Below are positions 26,247 through 35,943 of a DNA stretch of 64,000 bases, piece by piece. This DNA is from Oscillatoria sp. FACHB-1407 (GTDB lineage Bacteria > Cyanobacteriota > Cyanobacteriia > Elainellales > Elainellaceae). Position 1 is the first letter of the stretch. Each line of letters begins with the position of its first letter. The stretch lies in NCBI RefSeq assembly GCF_014697545.1, contig NZ_JACJSA010000006.1, forward strand, positions 124,001-188,000, written 5' to 3'. A program made the position numbers and the translations under genes. A model generated the notes under the pieces. That model made no database searches and was not told the origin of the DNA. It worked only from the letters and a program-made list of their open reading frames with translations.

Positions 26247-26416
26247 GAAAGATTAAGAAAACTACTGCTTTTGGTAGAACTACCCCAATAGGGGTGTATG
26301 ACTCGCCCCTTTGCCGCTTAAACTCGAATTAGTGCTTCCCTCTTGTCCGCCCGCTCCCCGACTGGCGACGGTTTCAGTCTGGGTATCACCTCATTTGTTT
26401 CTTGTGGGTACATTTT

Positions 26417-26698
26417 ATGGACACCGCCCAAGACCCATCCAGCTTGGCTAATAGTTATTTCCGCAAAGCCGACCACATGCGCTGGCATCGTGCGCTGAGT
26501 AAACAACACATCTTGCGATCGCAGCTTGGTTTTCACAATGATGTCACAGCGTCTCGACCTAAACCCTGCCAGGGATGTGTTCATTATCATGGCATTGCCT
26601 ACGGTTACAGCAAAGCCAATCGTACGGTTTTAGTATGTGGCTACCATCCCTATGGTTGGCAGGGCGATGCATGTCCCGATTGGACGGATCTGCAATAG
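26417..26698 (+). CDS. Conserved small protein with four-cysteine motif
   Basis: 93 residues from ATG 26417. The C-terminal half contains CQGCVHYHG, then VLVCGYHPYGW and CPDW, i.e. Cys-x2-Cys ... Cys ... Cys with several His residues. That pattern would fit a structural zinc or iron-sulfur site. The N-terminal part is polar and helical (SYFRKADHMRWHRALSKQH). No function is known to me. The gene is separate from the M4 and CyanoP genes, with gaps of 110-170 bp. Confidence 0.65.
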   Translation: MDTAQDPSSLANSYFRKADHMRWHRALSKQHILRSQLGFHNDVTASRPKPCQGCVHYHGIAYGYSKANRTVLVCGYHPYGWQGDACPDWTDLQ

Positions 26699-26807
26699 TC
26701 TTTTAGTGATTCCAATGATTGAGGAATCCCCATGACTCCAATACCACTGCCAACCCTTTAATGGGAGAATGGAGCGGTATTCAACCTGGGAAGAAGGAAT
26801 CTGAGAC

Positions 26808-27350
26808 ATGCTGAAGCGACTTGCAGCAGTGCTTTTAATTGTGCTGAGTTTGAGCTTGCAGGGCTGTGTTTCAGTCGCCGCAAGTTTGGCAAGCTACGCC
26901 AACAATATCAATGGGTATCAGTTCTTGTATCCAAACGGATGGGTGCAGGTCAACGTTTCAGATGGTCCTGATGTCGTGTTTCACGACCTGATCGAGATGA
27001 CCGAAAATGTCAGCGTTGTGATCAACCCCGTGCCCGATGGCAAAACACTGCAAGATTTGGGTAGCCCCAGCGAAGTGGGATACCGTCTCTCCAAAAATGC
27101 GATCGCCCCTCCTGATTCCGGTCGTCAAGCTGAGTTGATCAGTGCTGAGTCGCGAGATGTGGATGGCATCACCTACTATCTGCTGGAATACGCGGTTAAG
27201 TTAGCCAACAGCCAGGAACGCCACAATTACGCCAGCGTTGCTGTGCGCCGGGGGCAGCTCTTCACCTTAAATCTCTCCACCAGTGAGCGACGGTGGGCAA
27301 AGAAAGAACCCGTCTTCCGCTCGGTTGTGCAATCTTTCTCGGTCTACTAA
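26808..27350 (+). CDS. PsbP-family lipoprotein (CyanoP)
   Basis: 180 residues. A lipoprotein signal peptide has lipobox LSLQGC, cut before the cysteine at about residue 20. The PsbP fold follows: NNINGYQFLYPNGWVQVNV at the start, VVFHDLIEMTENVSVVINPV, and DVDGITYYLLEYAVK, then RHNYASVAVRRGQLFTLNLS. CyanoP is anchored to the thylakoid lumenal face and assists photosystem II assembly. The family has several paralogues; this one has the features of the main CyanoP, though I cannot exclude a paralogue. The VUT gene starts ten bases after the stop, so they are probably co-transcribed. Confidence 0.9.
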   Translation: MLKRLAAVLLIVLSLSLQGCVSVAASLASYANNINGYQFLYPNGWVQVNVSDGPDVVFHDLIEMTENVSVVINPVPDGKTLQDLGSPSEVGYRLSKNAIAPPDSGRQAELISAESRDVDGITYYLLEYAVKLANSQERHNYASVAVRRGQLFTLNLSTSERRWAKKEPVFRSVVQSFSVY

Positions 27351-27359
27351 TCCAGATTC

Positions 27360-27893
27360 ATGATTCTTTCCGCTCTCATCTACATCGTTGCCGTTTTAGG
27401 AGCAAACTACACAGCAACCTGGTTTATCCACTTTCCAGTGTTTGGGCAGGTTGCTGTCGGCACCTTTATCTTTGGACTCACCTTTACCCAGCGCGATCGC
27501 CTCCATGCCTATGGTCGGCGTTGGGTCTATGGCACGATTGCTGTCGCGGCGATCGCCAATGTTCTCATGAGTGCCTATCTAGAAGTACCCTTTCGCATCA
27601 TTCTGGCAAGTTTCACCGCCATTTTGATTTCCGAAGGGGTAGACACCGAGATTTATCAGCACCTCTTGCAAAAACGCTGGTTGTTTCGAGTCGCTACCTC
27701 AAATGCGGTTAGCATTCCCCTTGACACGATGTTATTTGGGGTGATCGCCTTTTTGGGCGTGCTCTCGACCCGGGAAATCCTCTCGCTGTTTGTTGGTGAG
27801 ATTATTGTCAAATACGCGATCGGTATTATCAGTGCTCTGTGGAAGGCGCGAGAAACAACCCCTGCCACCGAGACATCTAGCGATAATCCGTAA
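27360..27893 (+). CDS. VUT-family membrane transporter (queuosine-precursor-like)
   Basis: 177 residues with five to six membrane spans: LIYIVAVLGANYTATWF, VAVGTFIFGLTFTQRDRLH, TIAVAAIANVLMSAYL and VSIPLDTMLFGVIAFLGVL. The sequence AFL..EGVDTEIYQHL and the Asp in SIPLDTMLF match the VUT/YhhQ family, in which YhhQ imports queuosine precursors. The substrate here is not proven. Start ATG 27360 is ten bases after the CyanoP stop. Confidence 0.83.
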   Translation: MILSALIYIVAVLGANYTATWFIHFPVFGQVAVGTFIFGLTFTQRDRLHAYGRRWVYGTIAVAAIANVLMSAYLEVPFRIILASFTAILISEGVDTEIYQHLLQKRWLFRVATSNAVSIPLDTMLFGVIAFLGVLSTREILSLFVGEIIVKYAIGIISALWKARETTPATETSSDNP

Positions 27894-27963
27894 GTGCAGT
27901 CTGATACAAAACGCCGACGGCGGGTTTGAGAAATTTGAATCAATCCCTATCCAGCAGCGACCT

Positions 27964-29109
27964 ATGGTGTTCCACAAAACGACGGATACCTTCCAGCAGG
28001 GAACTAAGACCCTGCCGGGGCATTACTACACCTCAGAGGCCATCTTTGCTGAGGAAGTCGAGCGGATCTTTTACCGTCGCTGGGTTTGTGTTGGTCGGGC
28101 TGAAGAATTGCCAGAACCGGGAGACTACATCACCCGACAAGTGGGCACCGAAAGCCTGATTCTCGTGCGAAACCGTTACGGAGCCATCCAGGCTTTCTAC
28201 AACCTCTGTCGCCATCGGGGAGTGCGCCTCTGTAGCGATGCAACGGGACATGTCGCTGGCACGATTCGCTGCCCCTATCATGCCTGGGGCTACGCCTTAA
28301 CCGGGGAATTGGTTGCAGCCCCGTTCATGAGCGAGGTGGAGGGGTTTGATGCGGAGGATTACGCTCTCAAAGCTGTGGCGATCGCCACCTGGGAGGGGTT
28401 TCTATTTGTCAACCTATCTGACTATCCAGAACCCTTTGAGCAAGCGTTTGCTCCCCTGCTCAATCGCTTCTCTCAATGGCAGATTCCCACTCTGCGGCGG
28501 GGCTACCGCATCGACTATCCCCTGCACGCCAACTGGAAAATCCTGGTGCAAAACTACTCCGAGTGTTATCACTGCCCTACCGTTCACCCGGCTCTCGTCA
28601 AGATGTCGCCTGCCAGTAGCAGTGCCAATGATCTCTACAAGGGGGCATTTCTTGGGGGGCCCATGGCGATCGCCCCTACTTACACCAGTCTCAGCACCAG
28701 CGGCAGGCGTACCCTTCCTGTAGTGGGTGAGGTGGCGGGCGATGACCTGCAACGCGCCTACTATTACTTCATCTTTCCGAATCTATTGCTCAGCTTGCAG
28801 CCCGATTTCGTCATGGCTCACCGTCTGGAACCCCAGTCTCCTGACCGGACAACGATTATTTGCGAATGGCTGTTTACCCCGGACGCGATCGCCCAACCAG
28901 ACTTTGACCCCAGCGACATCGTCCACTTTTGGGACACCGTAAATCGCGAAGATTGGCAACTCTGTGAGTCAATGCAGTTGGGGGTTCGCTCTCGCGCTTA
29001 CGTCCCCGGTCACTACTCGCCACAAGAGAGTTTACTGCCAGAGATTGACCGAGAAGTGTTAAAAGCACTGGGACATTTAGATGATACTGATTTACCCTTG
29101 ATACACTAG
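27964..29109 (+). CDS. Rieske aromatic ring-hydroxylating oxygenase, alpha subunit
   Basis: 381 residues from ATG 27964; the open frame extends 58 codons 5' into the VUT gene but begins with non-ATG starts. The Rieske [2Fe-2S] motif is NLCRHRGVRL (Cys82, His84) with CPYHAWGY (Cys103, His106). The mononuclear iron site shows as ECYHCPTVHP (His203, His208), with an acidic residue later. This is the SRPBCC alpha-subunit architecture of the choline monooxygenase, glycine-betaine or carnitine oxygenase type. Substrate unknown. No reductase or ferredoxin gene is adjacent; photosynthetic ferredoxin could serve. A VOC-domain gene follows 77 bp downstream. Confidence 0.92.
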   Translation: MVFHKTTDTFQQGTKTLPGHYYTSEAIFAEEVERIFYRRWVCVGRAEELPEPGDYITRQVGTESLILVRNRYGAIQAFYNLCRHRGVRLCSDATGHVAGTIRCPYHAWGYALTGELVAAPFMSEVEGFDAEDYALKAVAIATWEGFLFVNLSDYPEPFEQAFAPLLNRFSQWQIPTLRRGYRIDYPLHANWKILVQNYSECYHCPTVHPALVKMSPASSSANDLYKGAFLGGPMAIAPTYTSLSTSGRRTLPVVGEVAGDDLQRAYYYFIFPNLLLSLQPDFVMAHRLEPQSPDRTTIICEWLFTPDAIAQPDFDPSDIVHFWDTVNREDWQLCESMQLGVRSRAYVPGHYSPQESLLPEIDREVLKALGHLDDTDLPLIH

Positions 29110-29186
29110 TAGCATTAGGAGAGCTACGGGGCGATCGCCCCCAACTGTCCTACTTGTCCTGCGGTTGTCATTCTCCATTGGCGTTC

Positions 29187-29780
29187 ATGACTTTAGCAAA
29201 CCTGGATATTATCAGCATTCCTCAACCTTTAGCCTCGTTTTTGCCTTCGATCCCTCTAGATGGCTTGCTTTCAACTCAGGGCATCATGGTGATGCTGCTG
29301 GTTGCCTACGCGGGGGCAATGTGGATGTTTCTCACCAGTGCTCCCAAGGTTCACACTGTGATGGTGTCTGACCTTGAGATTGCTAGAGATTTCTATGAAG
29401 GGATGCTCGACCTGCCCGTAGCCGATGTGCCGTTGCACTATTACTACGATTACGAGCAAACCCTGGGCACGGTTGGGGCTGACCCGCTCTACATGTCATC
29501 CGCCAACTTTGGACGCGCCACGGCTCAACGCTCGAATGCGTCGGATGGGCTGTGGTATCAACTCAAGAAAAACACTCAACTGCACGTTATTTCAGGGGCG
29601 AGCCTGGGAGACAAAAACCGTCAACGCCATGTTTGCTTTGATCACGACTGCCTGGAACAGGTGTTGATGCGGGTTCAAACTCGTGGTGTCAGACACAAAA
29701 TTCGCCGCAACAAACCCCTCAATTTTCTGGTAAAAGACTTTGACGGTCGCGTTATTGAAATGGCTGAAGTCGATAGCTAA
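29187..29780 (+). CDS. VOC (glyoxalase-fold) protein with N-terminal membrane segment
   Basis: 197 residues from ATG 29187. A membrane segment near residues 31-53 (GIMVMLLVAYAGAMWMFLTS) precedes a glyoxalase-fold domain: KVHTVMVSDLEIARDFYEGM with the helix-strand start of VOC proteins, LWYQLKKNTQLHVISGA, RHVCFDHDCLEQVLMRVQ and NFLVKDFDGRVIEMAEVD, which holds the C-terminal metal-ligand Glu (VIEM). It could be an extradiol dioxygenase or glyoxalase relative. Its neighbour upstream is a Rieske oxygenase; a common pathway is only inferred. A strong terminator follows. Confidence 0.8.
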   Translation: MTLANLDIISIPQPLASFLPSIPLDGLLSTQGIMVMLLVAYAGAMWMFLTSAPKVHTVMVSDLEIARDFYEGMLDLPVADVPLHYYYDYEQTLGTVGADPLYMSSANFGRATAQRSNASDGLWYQLKKNTQLHVISGASLGDKNRQRHVCFDHDCLEQVLMRVQTRGVRHKIRRNKPLNFLVKDFDGRVIEMAEVDS

Positions 29781-29797
29781 CTGCAAATCTCTGATTG

Positions 29798-29833
29798 AAA
29801 AACCCCCCATGGCTTGAGCCATCGGGGGTTTTT
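29798..29833 (+). terminator. Rho-independent terminator after the VOC gene
   Basis: AAAAACCCCCCATGGC and GCCATCGGGGGTTTTT form a 16-bp stem with one mismatch-like position and a four-base loop, ending in a T run. It is symmetrical enough to work in both directions. 17 bases after the stop. Confidence 0.93.
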
Positions 29834-29842
29834 AAGTGGCTT

Positions 29843-30118
29843 AGGGCTTACGCACTTGACGCCTAAAACTTTGATTCCCCCTAGCTTCCCTTAGAAGGGA
29901 GCATTTCGGAAGCCCTTTCTAAGAGAGTTTGGGGGATCTAACTAACGTGAATTCGGGATAAGGATTTTGGCGGTTGAAACCGCTGCTATCGGAGCAAAAC
30001 CGACCTGCGTCGGTTCGTCAAATCCTGCATTTTCCGGAGTCCGCGTCGGCGGACTTTGTTCTAGTAGCCGCGAATTCATTCGCCGGACTCTTAAACCGAC
30101 GTTAACTGCGTAAGTCCT
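29843..30118. mobile_element. MITE-like element family B, copy B1, split by a family A element
   Basis: Bounded by AGGGCTTACGCA (29843) and its inverted partner TGCGTAAGTCCT (ending 30118). Its left part (CTTGACGCCTAAAACTTTGA, then CCCCCTAGCTTCCC) matches the reverse complement of copy B2 at 42111-42223. In B2 GATCTAAC is followed at once by TGCATAAGTCCT; in B1 the family A element 29943-30102 lies between them. No transposase is encoded. Terminal inverted repeats without coding capacity fit a non-autonomous MITE. Confidence 0.75.
29943..30106. repeat. Interspersed repeat family A, copy A3 (complete, nested in B1)
   Basis: Starts TAACGTGAATTCGGGATAAG and ends ACCGACGTTAAC, with the four hairpins GGCGGTTGAAACCGCT, CCGACCTGCGTCGG, GTCCGCGTCGGCGGAC and GCGAATTCATTCGC. 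The flanks read GATCTAAC on the left and TAACTGCG on the right, consistent with a TAAC target duplication. Confidence 0.8.
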
Positions 30119-30159
30119 GTGGCTATACCTGATGACCACTAGTGTTGCGAACACAAAGT

Positions 30160-30232
30160 TCTGCAATGTAAGGGGGTTTGGGGGCTTCGCCCCCAAGAAG
30201 GGGTGGAACCCCTTCACCCCTTTCAAAACTTA
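30160..30232. repeat. Hairpin-rich repeat, GGGGGCTTCGCCCCC type
   Basis: Two hairpins, GGGGGCTTCGCCCCC and GGGGTGGAACCCC plus TTCACCCC, lie between family B copy B1 and the stop of the lipoprotein gene. This is a common cyanobacterial repeat type. It could help end transcription of the minus-strand lipoprotein gene. Confidence 0.6.
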
Positions 30233-30253
30233 TTTTTGCTGTACTAGTGATGA

Positions 30254-30892
30254 CTACTGGCGAACGCGATAGCTACTAACGATCGCCTCTGCATCAGGTT
30301 GGTAATCTTGATAGGCTTTGTTGATGCCAAACAAGTTCAGAATAAAGATGTTGTCGCCTCGTTGTTCGACAAAACTAACAGCATCCAGTTCATTGCCCTG
30401 CTGATCAGTACCAACCCAATCAACCCGAACGCTGCCGTCGGGTTGTTCTTCAGAGCCTTGCCAGGTGACTTGCTCCAACCGCTTTTCGTATTCTGTTTTT
30501 AGGGCTTCCTCAAGTTGAGTGTTGTTGAGTTGATTACCCTGAGCCGAGCCAAAGTCTACCGAGCCACCAAAGCCCTGATCCCCAGATACAAAGGCAACGC
30601 CGCTGCCAGTGTCCTGATGGGTGTAGCCTTCAGGGAAGGAAATTTCAAATAAGCCATCCTTTTCGCGGTAGGTTTCAGCTGTTTCAGCGGCAGCAGGAGC
30701 CTCAGGGGATGCCTCAGGAGATGCTTCAGCGGCGGGGCTAGGAGATGCCGCGATCGATGCTTCAGGAGCCGGAGAAGCTGGAGAAGCTGCCGTTGTCGGA
30801 GTAGGGGGTTTTTCGGCAGTCTGACTACCACAGGCGGAAATGGTTAAGGTCGCAATCAGAAGAAGCGACGTTAGAAGAGATGATTTTTTCAT
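30254..30892 (-). CDS. Lipoprotein with Ala/Pro/Ser linker, function unknown
   Basis: 212 residues. A signal peptide has lipobox TISAC (cut before Cys21). Residues 24-75 are a low-complexity Pro/Ala/Ser/Glu linker (repeats of ASPEASPEAP). The folded C-terminal part, about 135 residues, includes LFEISFPEGYTHQDTGSGVA and FVEQRGDNIFILNLFGINK. Its layout (FEISFPEGY ... VSFVEQ ... IVSSYRV) is reminiscent of PsbP-like folds, but I would not assign it. Extracytoplasmic, membrane-anchored. The repeat linker is encoded by direct repeats in DNA, so its length may vary between strains. Confidence 0.75.
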   Translation of the reverse strand: MKKSSLLTSLLLIATLTISACGSQTAEKPPTPTTAASPASPAPEASIAASPSPAAEASPEASPEAPAAAETAETYREKDGLFEISFPEGYTHQDTGSGVAFVSGDQGFGGSVDFGSAQGNQLNNTQLEEALKTEYEKRLEQVTWQGSEEQPDGSVRVDWVGTDQQGNELDAVSFVEQRGDNIFILNLFGINKAYQDYQPDAEAIVSSYRVRQ

Positions 30893-31111
30893 TAGCAGGT
30901 TCTTGTGAACGCTTTAATTGAAGGTGTAGAGAAGCGATTGCAATTAGGATGCCCCAAAAATCACTACATCGATCTATGCAATCGTTACGTAAACAATCCG
31001 CAGAGTTTTTGTAGAAATTTGCTCAAACCTGTCAGGTTTCGCCGAAGCCGTAAAAAACCAACAAATCCCGAACAAGAGATGCCAAAATGATGAAGGTGAT
31101 TTGTTAAGCAA

Positions 31112-31951
31112 TTGTATTATTCCGTGACTTCTCAACCATCCCTGCCCCTGCGTCAACCCAATCGTGCCTCCAGGATTCAAGGCATTTTGGCTGATAGTTT
31201 GACTGTTTTTTGGGGAGATTGGCTCGACCTGCGAGTTCGCATTCTTCAAGTGGCTGCCTCCGGTTTAGTGTCCCCGCTGATTTATATTCTGGCATTTGGC
31301 TTAGGGTTGGGCAGTGCCCTGGATGCTGTTGCTCAACCTGCTGCGGGTGAGAATTACTTGCAGTTCATCTTACCGGGGATGGTGGCTCTGTCCTCCATGA
31401 CGATCAGCTTTGGGGGCACCACATTTTCCATTTGTGGAGAGCGGCTCTACACCAAAACCTTTGAGGAGATTTTGCTGCTGCCCGTTCACCCCCTGGCACT
31501 GTTTTTGGGCAAGATGTTGGCGGGTGTGGTGCGGGGGTTGATGACCTCTGCCTCGGTTATTTTAGTGGCGGTGTTATTTACGGGTCAATTTTGGAGCTTT
31601 TTGAATCCGCTCTTTCTACTGATCCTGGTATTGAACTGCTCGGTGTTTGCCGGATTGGGTGTGATTGTGGGGCTGAATGTCAAATCGCTAGAAGGGGTTG
31701 GGTTGCTCAACAACTTTTTGATTGTGCCGATGTCATTTTTAGGCGCAACCTTTTTTGATCCCCAAACCTTACCGCTCGTGCTCAAGGGAATTGTCTACAT
31801 CCTGCCGCTTACCTACAGCAGTTTAGGGCTACGGGCAGCTGCCTATCTACCCGTCTCTCAATTTCCCTGGTACAGCATTCCTATCTTGTTGACGATCGCG
31901 ATCGCCCTTTCTGCGGTAGGTGCCTATCAGTTTGCTCACCAGCAGGATTAG
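31112..31951 (+). CDS. ABC-2-type transporter permease
   Basis: 279 residues. Six membrane spans of the ABC-2 type, with GLVSPLIYILAFGLGLG first, MVALSSMTISFGGTTFSICG, the conserved LLLPVHPLALFLGKMLAGVV loop and LIVPMSFLGATFFDP, then GIVYILPLTYSSLGLRAAA. This resembles NodJ/DrrB-type permeases. The ATP-binding partner is not adjacent. The start is uncertain: TTG 31112 (used here) or GTG 31124; no ATG is available before the first span. The substrate (polysaccharide, lipid or drug) cannot be told. Confidence 0.85.
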   Translation: MYYSVTSQPSLPLRQPNRASRIQGILADSLTVFWGDWLDLRVRILQVAASGLVSPLIYILAFGLGLGSALDAVAQPAAGENYLQFILPGMVALSSMTISFGGTTFSICGERLYTKTFEEILLLPVHPLALFLGKMLAGVVRGLMTSASVILVAVLFTGQFWSFLNPLFLLILVLNCSVFAGLGVIVGLNVKSLEGVGLLNNFLIVPMSFLGATFFDPQTLPLVLKGIVYILPLTYSSLGLRAAAYLPVSQFPWYSIPILLTIAIALSAVGAYQFAHQQD

Positions 31952-31975
31952 GTATATGGTCAGTGGGTAATGGTT

Positions 31976-32226
31976 AATGGTCAATGGTCAATGGTCAATG
32001 GTCAATGGTCAATGGTTAATGGTCAATGGTTAGGGGTCAAGAGTTAATAGTTAATGGTCAATAGTTGATGGTCTGTAGTTCAACATTGTGGGGCGTGACA
32101 ATTAAATATCTGATGTAATGACGATTGACGATTGACGATTAACGACTGACGATTGACGATTAACCACTGACGATTGACGATTAACGACTGACGATTAACC
32201 ACTGACGACTGACGATTGACCACCGA
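31976..32226. repeat. Two adjoining heptamer arrays: TGGTCAA, then GACGATT
   Basis: 31976-32060 is made of ATGGTCA/TGGTCAA units. 32115-32226 is made of GACGATT/GACGATTAAC-type units with GACTGAC variants. The same two heptamers occur in reverse order and orientation at 63081-63390. They fill the gap before lysS. Confidence 0.85.
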
Positions 32227-32317
32227 CAATCATCAATTGACCATTACCCGCTATCCTTCTCTTTTCTCTCTTCGTTCTTCATTCTTCTCTTTTCGTTCTT
32301 CATTTTTCTTTCCTCCT

Positions 32318-33814
32318 ATGTCGTCTGACGAATTGCGTGCTGCTCGCCTCGAAAAAGTAAATCAACTTAAGCAACTGGGCTTCAATCCCTACGCCTACAA
32401 ATGGGATGTGACTCACCATGCAGCGGAGTTGCAAGAAAAGTATGCTGACCTCGCCAATGGGGAAGAGGTTGAGATTGAAGTGGCGATCGCCGGACGGGTT
32501 ATGAATCGCCGCGTGTTTGGCAAACTGGCTTTCTTTACGCTGCAAGATGAAACTGGGGTGATTCAGCTCTATCTGGATAAGAAAAAAATCCAGGAAAGCA
32601 TGGCGGAGACTGATTCCGATGCCTTTGAGCATCTGAAGCAACTCACCGATGCGGGTGATATTTTAGGGGTCAAGGGGTCGATTCGCCGTACGGAAAAGGG
32701 CGAACTGTCAGTCTACGTGGCTGAATACGCCGTGCTGACTAAGTCGTTGTTGCCGCTGCCCGACAAGTGGCATGGCTTGACAGATGTAGAGAAACGCTAT
32801 CGGCAACGATATGTCGATTTAATCGTCAACCCAGAAGTACGGGAAACCTTCCGGCGACGAGCACTGATCACAGCAGCGATTCGCCGTTACCTGAATCAGC
32901 AGGGCTTTATTGAGATTGAAACTCCCGTGTTGATGACAGAAGCAGGGGGAGCAGAGGCGCGTCCCTTTATCACTTATCACAACACGTTGGAGATGGAGCT
33001 ATATCTGCGGATTGCCACCGAGCTTCACCTGAAACGGTTGATTGTGGGCGGCTTTGAGAAAGTGTTTGAAATGGGACGGATCTTCCGGAATGAGGGGATC
33101 TCAACTCGCCATAACCCTGAATTCACCACGATTGAGCTATATCAAGCCTATGCTGATTATGACGACATGATGGCATTAACCGAAGCCATTATTGTCTATG
33201 CGGCTCAAGAGGTGTTGGGGACACTCAAGATTACCTATCAGGGGCAGGATGTGGATCTCACCCCACCCTGGCGACGGGTGACGATGCACGACTTGGTACA
33301 GGAAAAGACTGGGATTGACTTCACTCAATTTGATACGGTAAATGCGGCTAAAGCAGCGGCGGCAACCGCAGGCATTGATGCGAAGGACTGCGAAAGTGTA
33401 GGGCATGTGCTGAACGAAGCCTTTGAACAAAAGGTTGAGGAAACGCTGATTCAGCCGACGTTTGTGATCGATTACCCGGTTGAAATTTCACCGCTAGCCA
33501 AGCCCCACCGCAGTAAGCCCGGATTGGTGGAGCGATTTGAGCTGTTTATGGTGGGACGTGAAACCGCCAATAGCTTCTCGGAGTTGACCGACCCCATTGA
33601 CCAGCGAGAACGCTTCGAGTTGCAAGCGGCGCGTAAGGCAGCAGGTGATTTAGAAGCTCCGGGAGTCGATGAGGACTTCTTAACGGCTCTGGAATATGGG
33701 ATGCCGCCCACTGGAGGGATGGGCATGGGAATCGATCGCCTCGTGATGCTGTTGACGGATTCTGCCAGCATCCGCGATGTGATTGCCTTCCCGTTGCTTA
33801 AACCCGAAGTTTAA
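32318..33814 (+). CDS. lysS: Lysyl-tRNA synthetase, class II
   Basis: 498 residues from ATG 32318. The open frame runs 34 codons further 5' through a pyrimidine-rich repeat ([17 protein letters not shown]), which is not part of the family. It charges tRNA-Lys. The OB-fold anticodon domain ([20 protein letters not shown]) is followed by motif 1 ([18 protein letters not shown]), motif 2 ([20 protein letters not shown]) and motif 3 ([16 protein letters not shown]). No Shine-Dalgarno is visible; TTTCTTTCCTCCT lies directly before the ATG. ldh follows at 33910 on the same strand. Confidence 0.97.
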   Translation: MSSDELRAARLEKVNQLKQLGFNPYAYKWDVTHHAAELQEKYADLANGEEVEIEVAIAGRVMNRRVFGKLAFFTLQDETGVIQLYLDKKKIQESMAETDSDAFEHLKQLTDAGDILGVKGSIRRTEKGELSVYVAEYAVLTKSLLPLPDKWHGLTDVEKRYRQRYVDLIVNPEVRETFRRRALITAAIRRYLNQQGFIEIETPVLMTEAGGAEARPFITYHNTLEMELYLRIATELHLKRLIVGGFEKVFEMGRIFRNEGISTRHNPEFTTIELYQAYADYDDMMALTEAIIVYAAQEVLGTLKITYQGQDVDLTPPWRRVTMHDLVQEKTGIDFTQFDTVNAAKAAAATAGIDAKDCESVGHVLNEAFEQKVEETLIQPTFVIDYPVEISPLAKPHRSKPGLVERFELFMVGRETANSFSELTDPIDQRERFELQAARKAAGDLEAPGVDEDFLTALEYGMPPTGGMGMGIDRLVMLLTDSASIRDVIAFPLLKPEV

Positions 33815-33909
33815 TCGGGACAATCTGCCAACGGCGATGTCCCAGCCGTAATGTGTAGCGATCGCCCCAACCTCGCGCTAGGATTCCAGTGGAGTTGTGG
33901 GGCGTGTCT

Positions 33910-34995
<1,086 letters not shown>

Positions 34996-35160
34996 GACCA
35001 CTAACTCCCACCATCAGTTAACTGCAACTCCCTTCCCTCTTCCTTCTTCCTTCTTCTTTTTTCCTTCTTCTCCCTTCTCTCATCCCTCAACTCAGAGTCC
35101 AAAATGCTATAGTCAACTCAATTGCTGTAAAGCGATTTCTCAATTGCAAGACATATCACT

Positions 35161-35748
35161 ATGAGACGTAGACCAAAAGCACCTCCCCGATCGCCTTCAA
35201 GACCTCCTCTAGATCGGGATGTAGAGCGTCCCTCTAACGGTGGAGGGCGATCGCCCCTAAGTTCGGCATTTAATTATGTCAACATTGCCATTATTGCGGC
35301 CGTGTTTATTTTGGGCATTGGTATTGGGATTGCTTTTAGTTCAACGGCTAGCTTTAGCCCTGAGAATGTGGCATCCCGTGAGGTGATTGACCGCAGTGCC
35401 CCTAACCCTGAGTTGTGTCAGCAGTTTGGAGCCAGTGCGATCACGATGGATATGCGGGCGTTTGTCACCTTGAACCCGTTTAGTGTGTATGTGTCTCAAC
35501 CACGGATGGAACCGGGTTGCGTCCTGCGGAATACGAACTGGGCGGTGTTGGAGCGTAAGAACCTGATTAACCAGCAACAAGTGAACCAGTGTCGGCAACG
35601 GATGAATACGTTTGCGTTTACGGGAGATATTGAGGTGGGTACGGGCAATCCGAAGGTAGATTGTGTGTACCAGAATGATGCGGCTCAAAACCTGTTCTTG
35701 AATCAACCTGGGTTTGGTGCGTCTCCTCCTGAAACCGATCGCTTCTAA
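35161..35748 (+). CDS. DUF3172 membrane-anchored protein
   Basis: 195 residues, recognised as DUF3172 (found in cyanobacteria and plastid-bearing lineages). The basic, Pro-rich N-terminus (residues 1-38) contains a HIP1 site in its DNA. One membrane segment is at about 40-60 (NIAIIAAVFILGIGIGIAFS). The outer domain has four cysteines (in PELCQQFG, PGCVLRNTNWAVL, VNQCRQRMN and KVDCVYQN) that could form disulfides. The motif FVTLNPFSVYVSQPRMEPGC is typical. Function unknown. A good terminator follows at 35790. Confidence 0.85.
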   Translation: MRRRPKAPPRSPSRPPLDRDVERPSNGGGRSPLSSAFNYVNIAIIAAVFILGIGIGIAFSSTASFSPENVASREVIDRSAPNPELCQQFGASAITMDMRAFVTLNPFSVYVSQPRMEPGCVLRNTNWAVLERKNLINQQQVNQCRQRMNTFAFTGDIEVGTGNPKVDCVYQNDAAQNLFLNQPGFGASPPETDRF

Positions 35749-35789
35749 GGTCGAGTTAGTTTGGCTAACAATCTAAGATTTTGAATTCA

Positions 35790-35816
35790 GAAAGGCGAAG
35801 TTGATTCGCCTTTTTT
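35790..35816 (+). terminator. Rho-independent terminator after the DUF3172 gene
   Basis: AAAGGCGAA and TTCGCCTTT form a nine-base-pair stem with a five-base loop, running into TTTTTTG. It marks the left edge of the accessory island. Confidence 0.88.
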
Positions 35817-35881
35817 GTTGTTTAATGGTCTCCTGCGATCGCCCCTATCAATGACAAACACGCGATCGCCCTCATCCATGA

Positions 35882-35914
35882 AGATCTCCGACTTTTTCAA
35901 AAAGTCGGAGATCT
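35882..35914. repeat. 33-bp perfect inverted repeat
   Basis: AGATCTCCGACTTTTT and its complement, AAAAAGTCGGAGATCT, are separated by a single base. It lies 30 bases after the stop of the nuclease gene (minus strand). No T run follows on the minus strand, so it may be a terminator of a non-classical kind, an operator, or an island-edge relic. Confidence 0.75.
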
Positions 35915-35943
35915 GTTTGCTCTTAGCTAATATCTGCGGTTGT

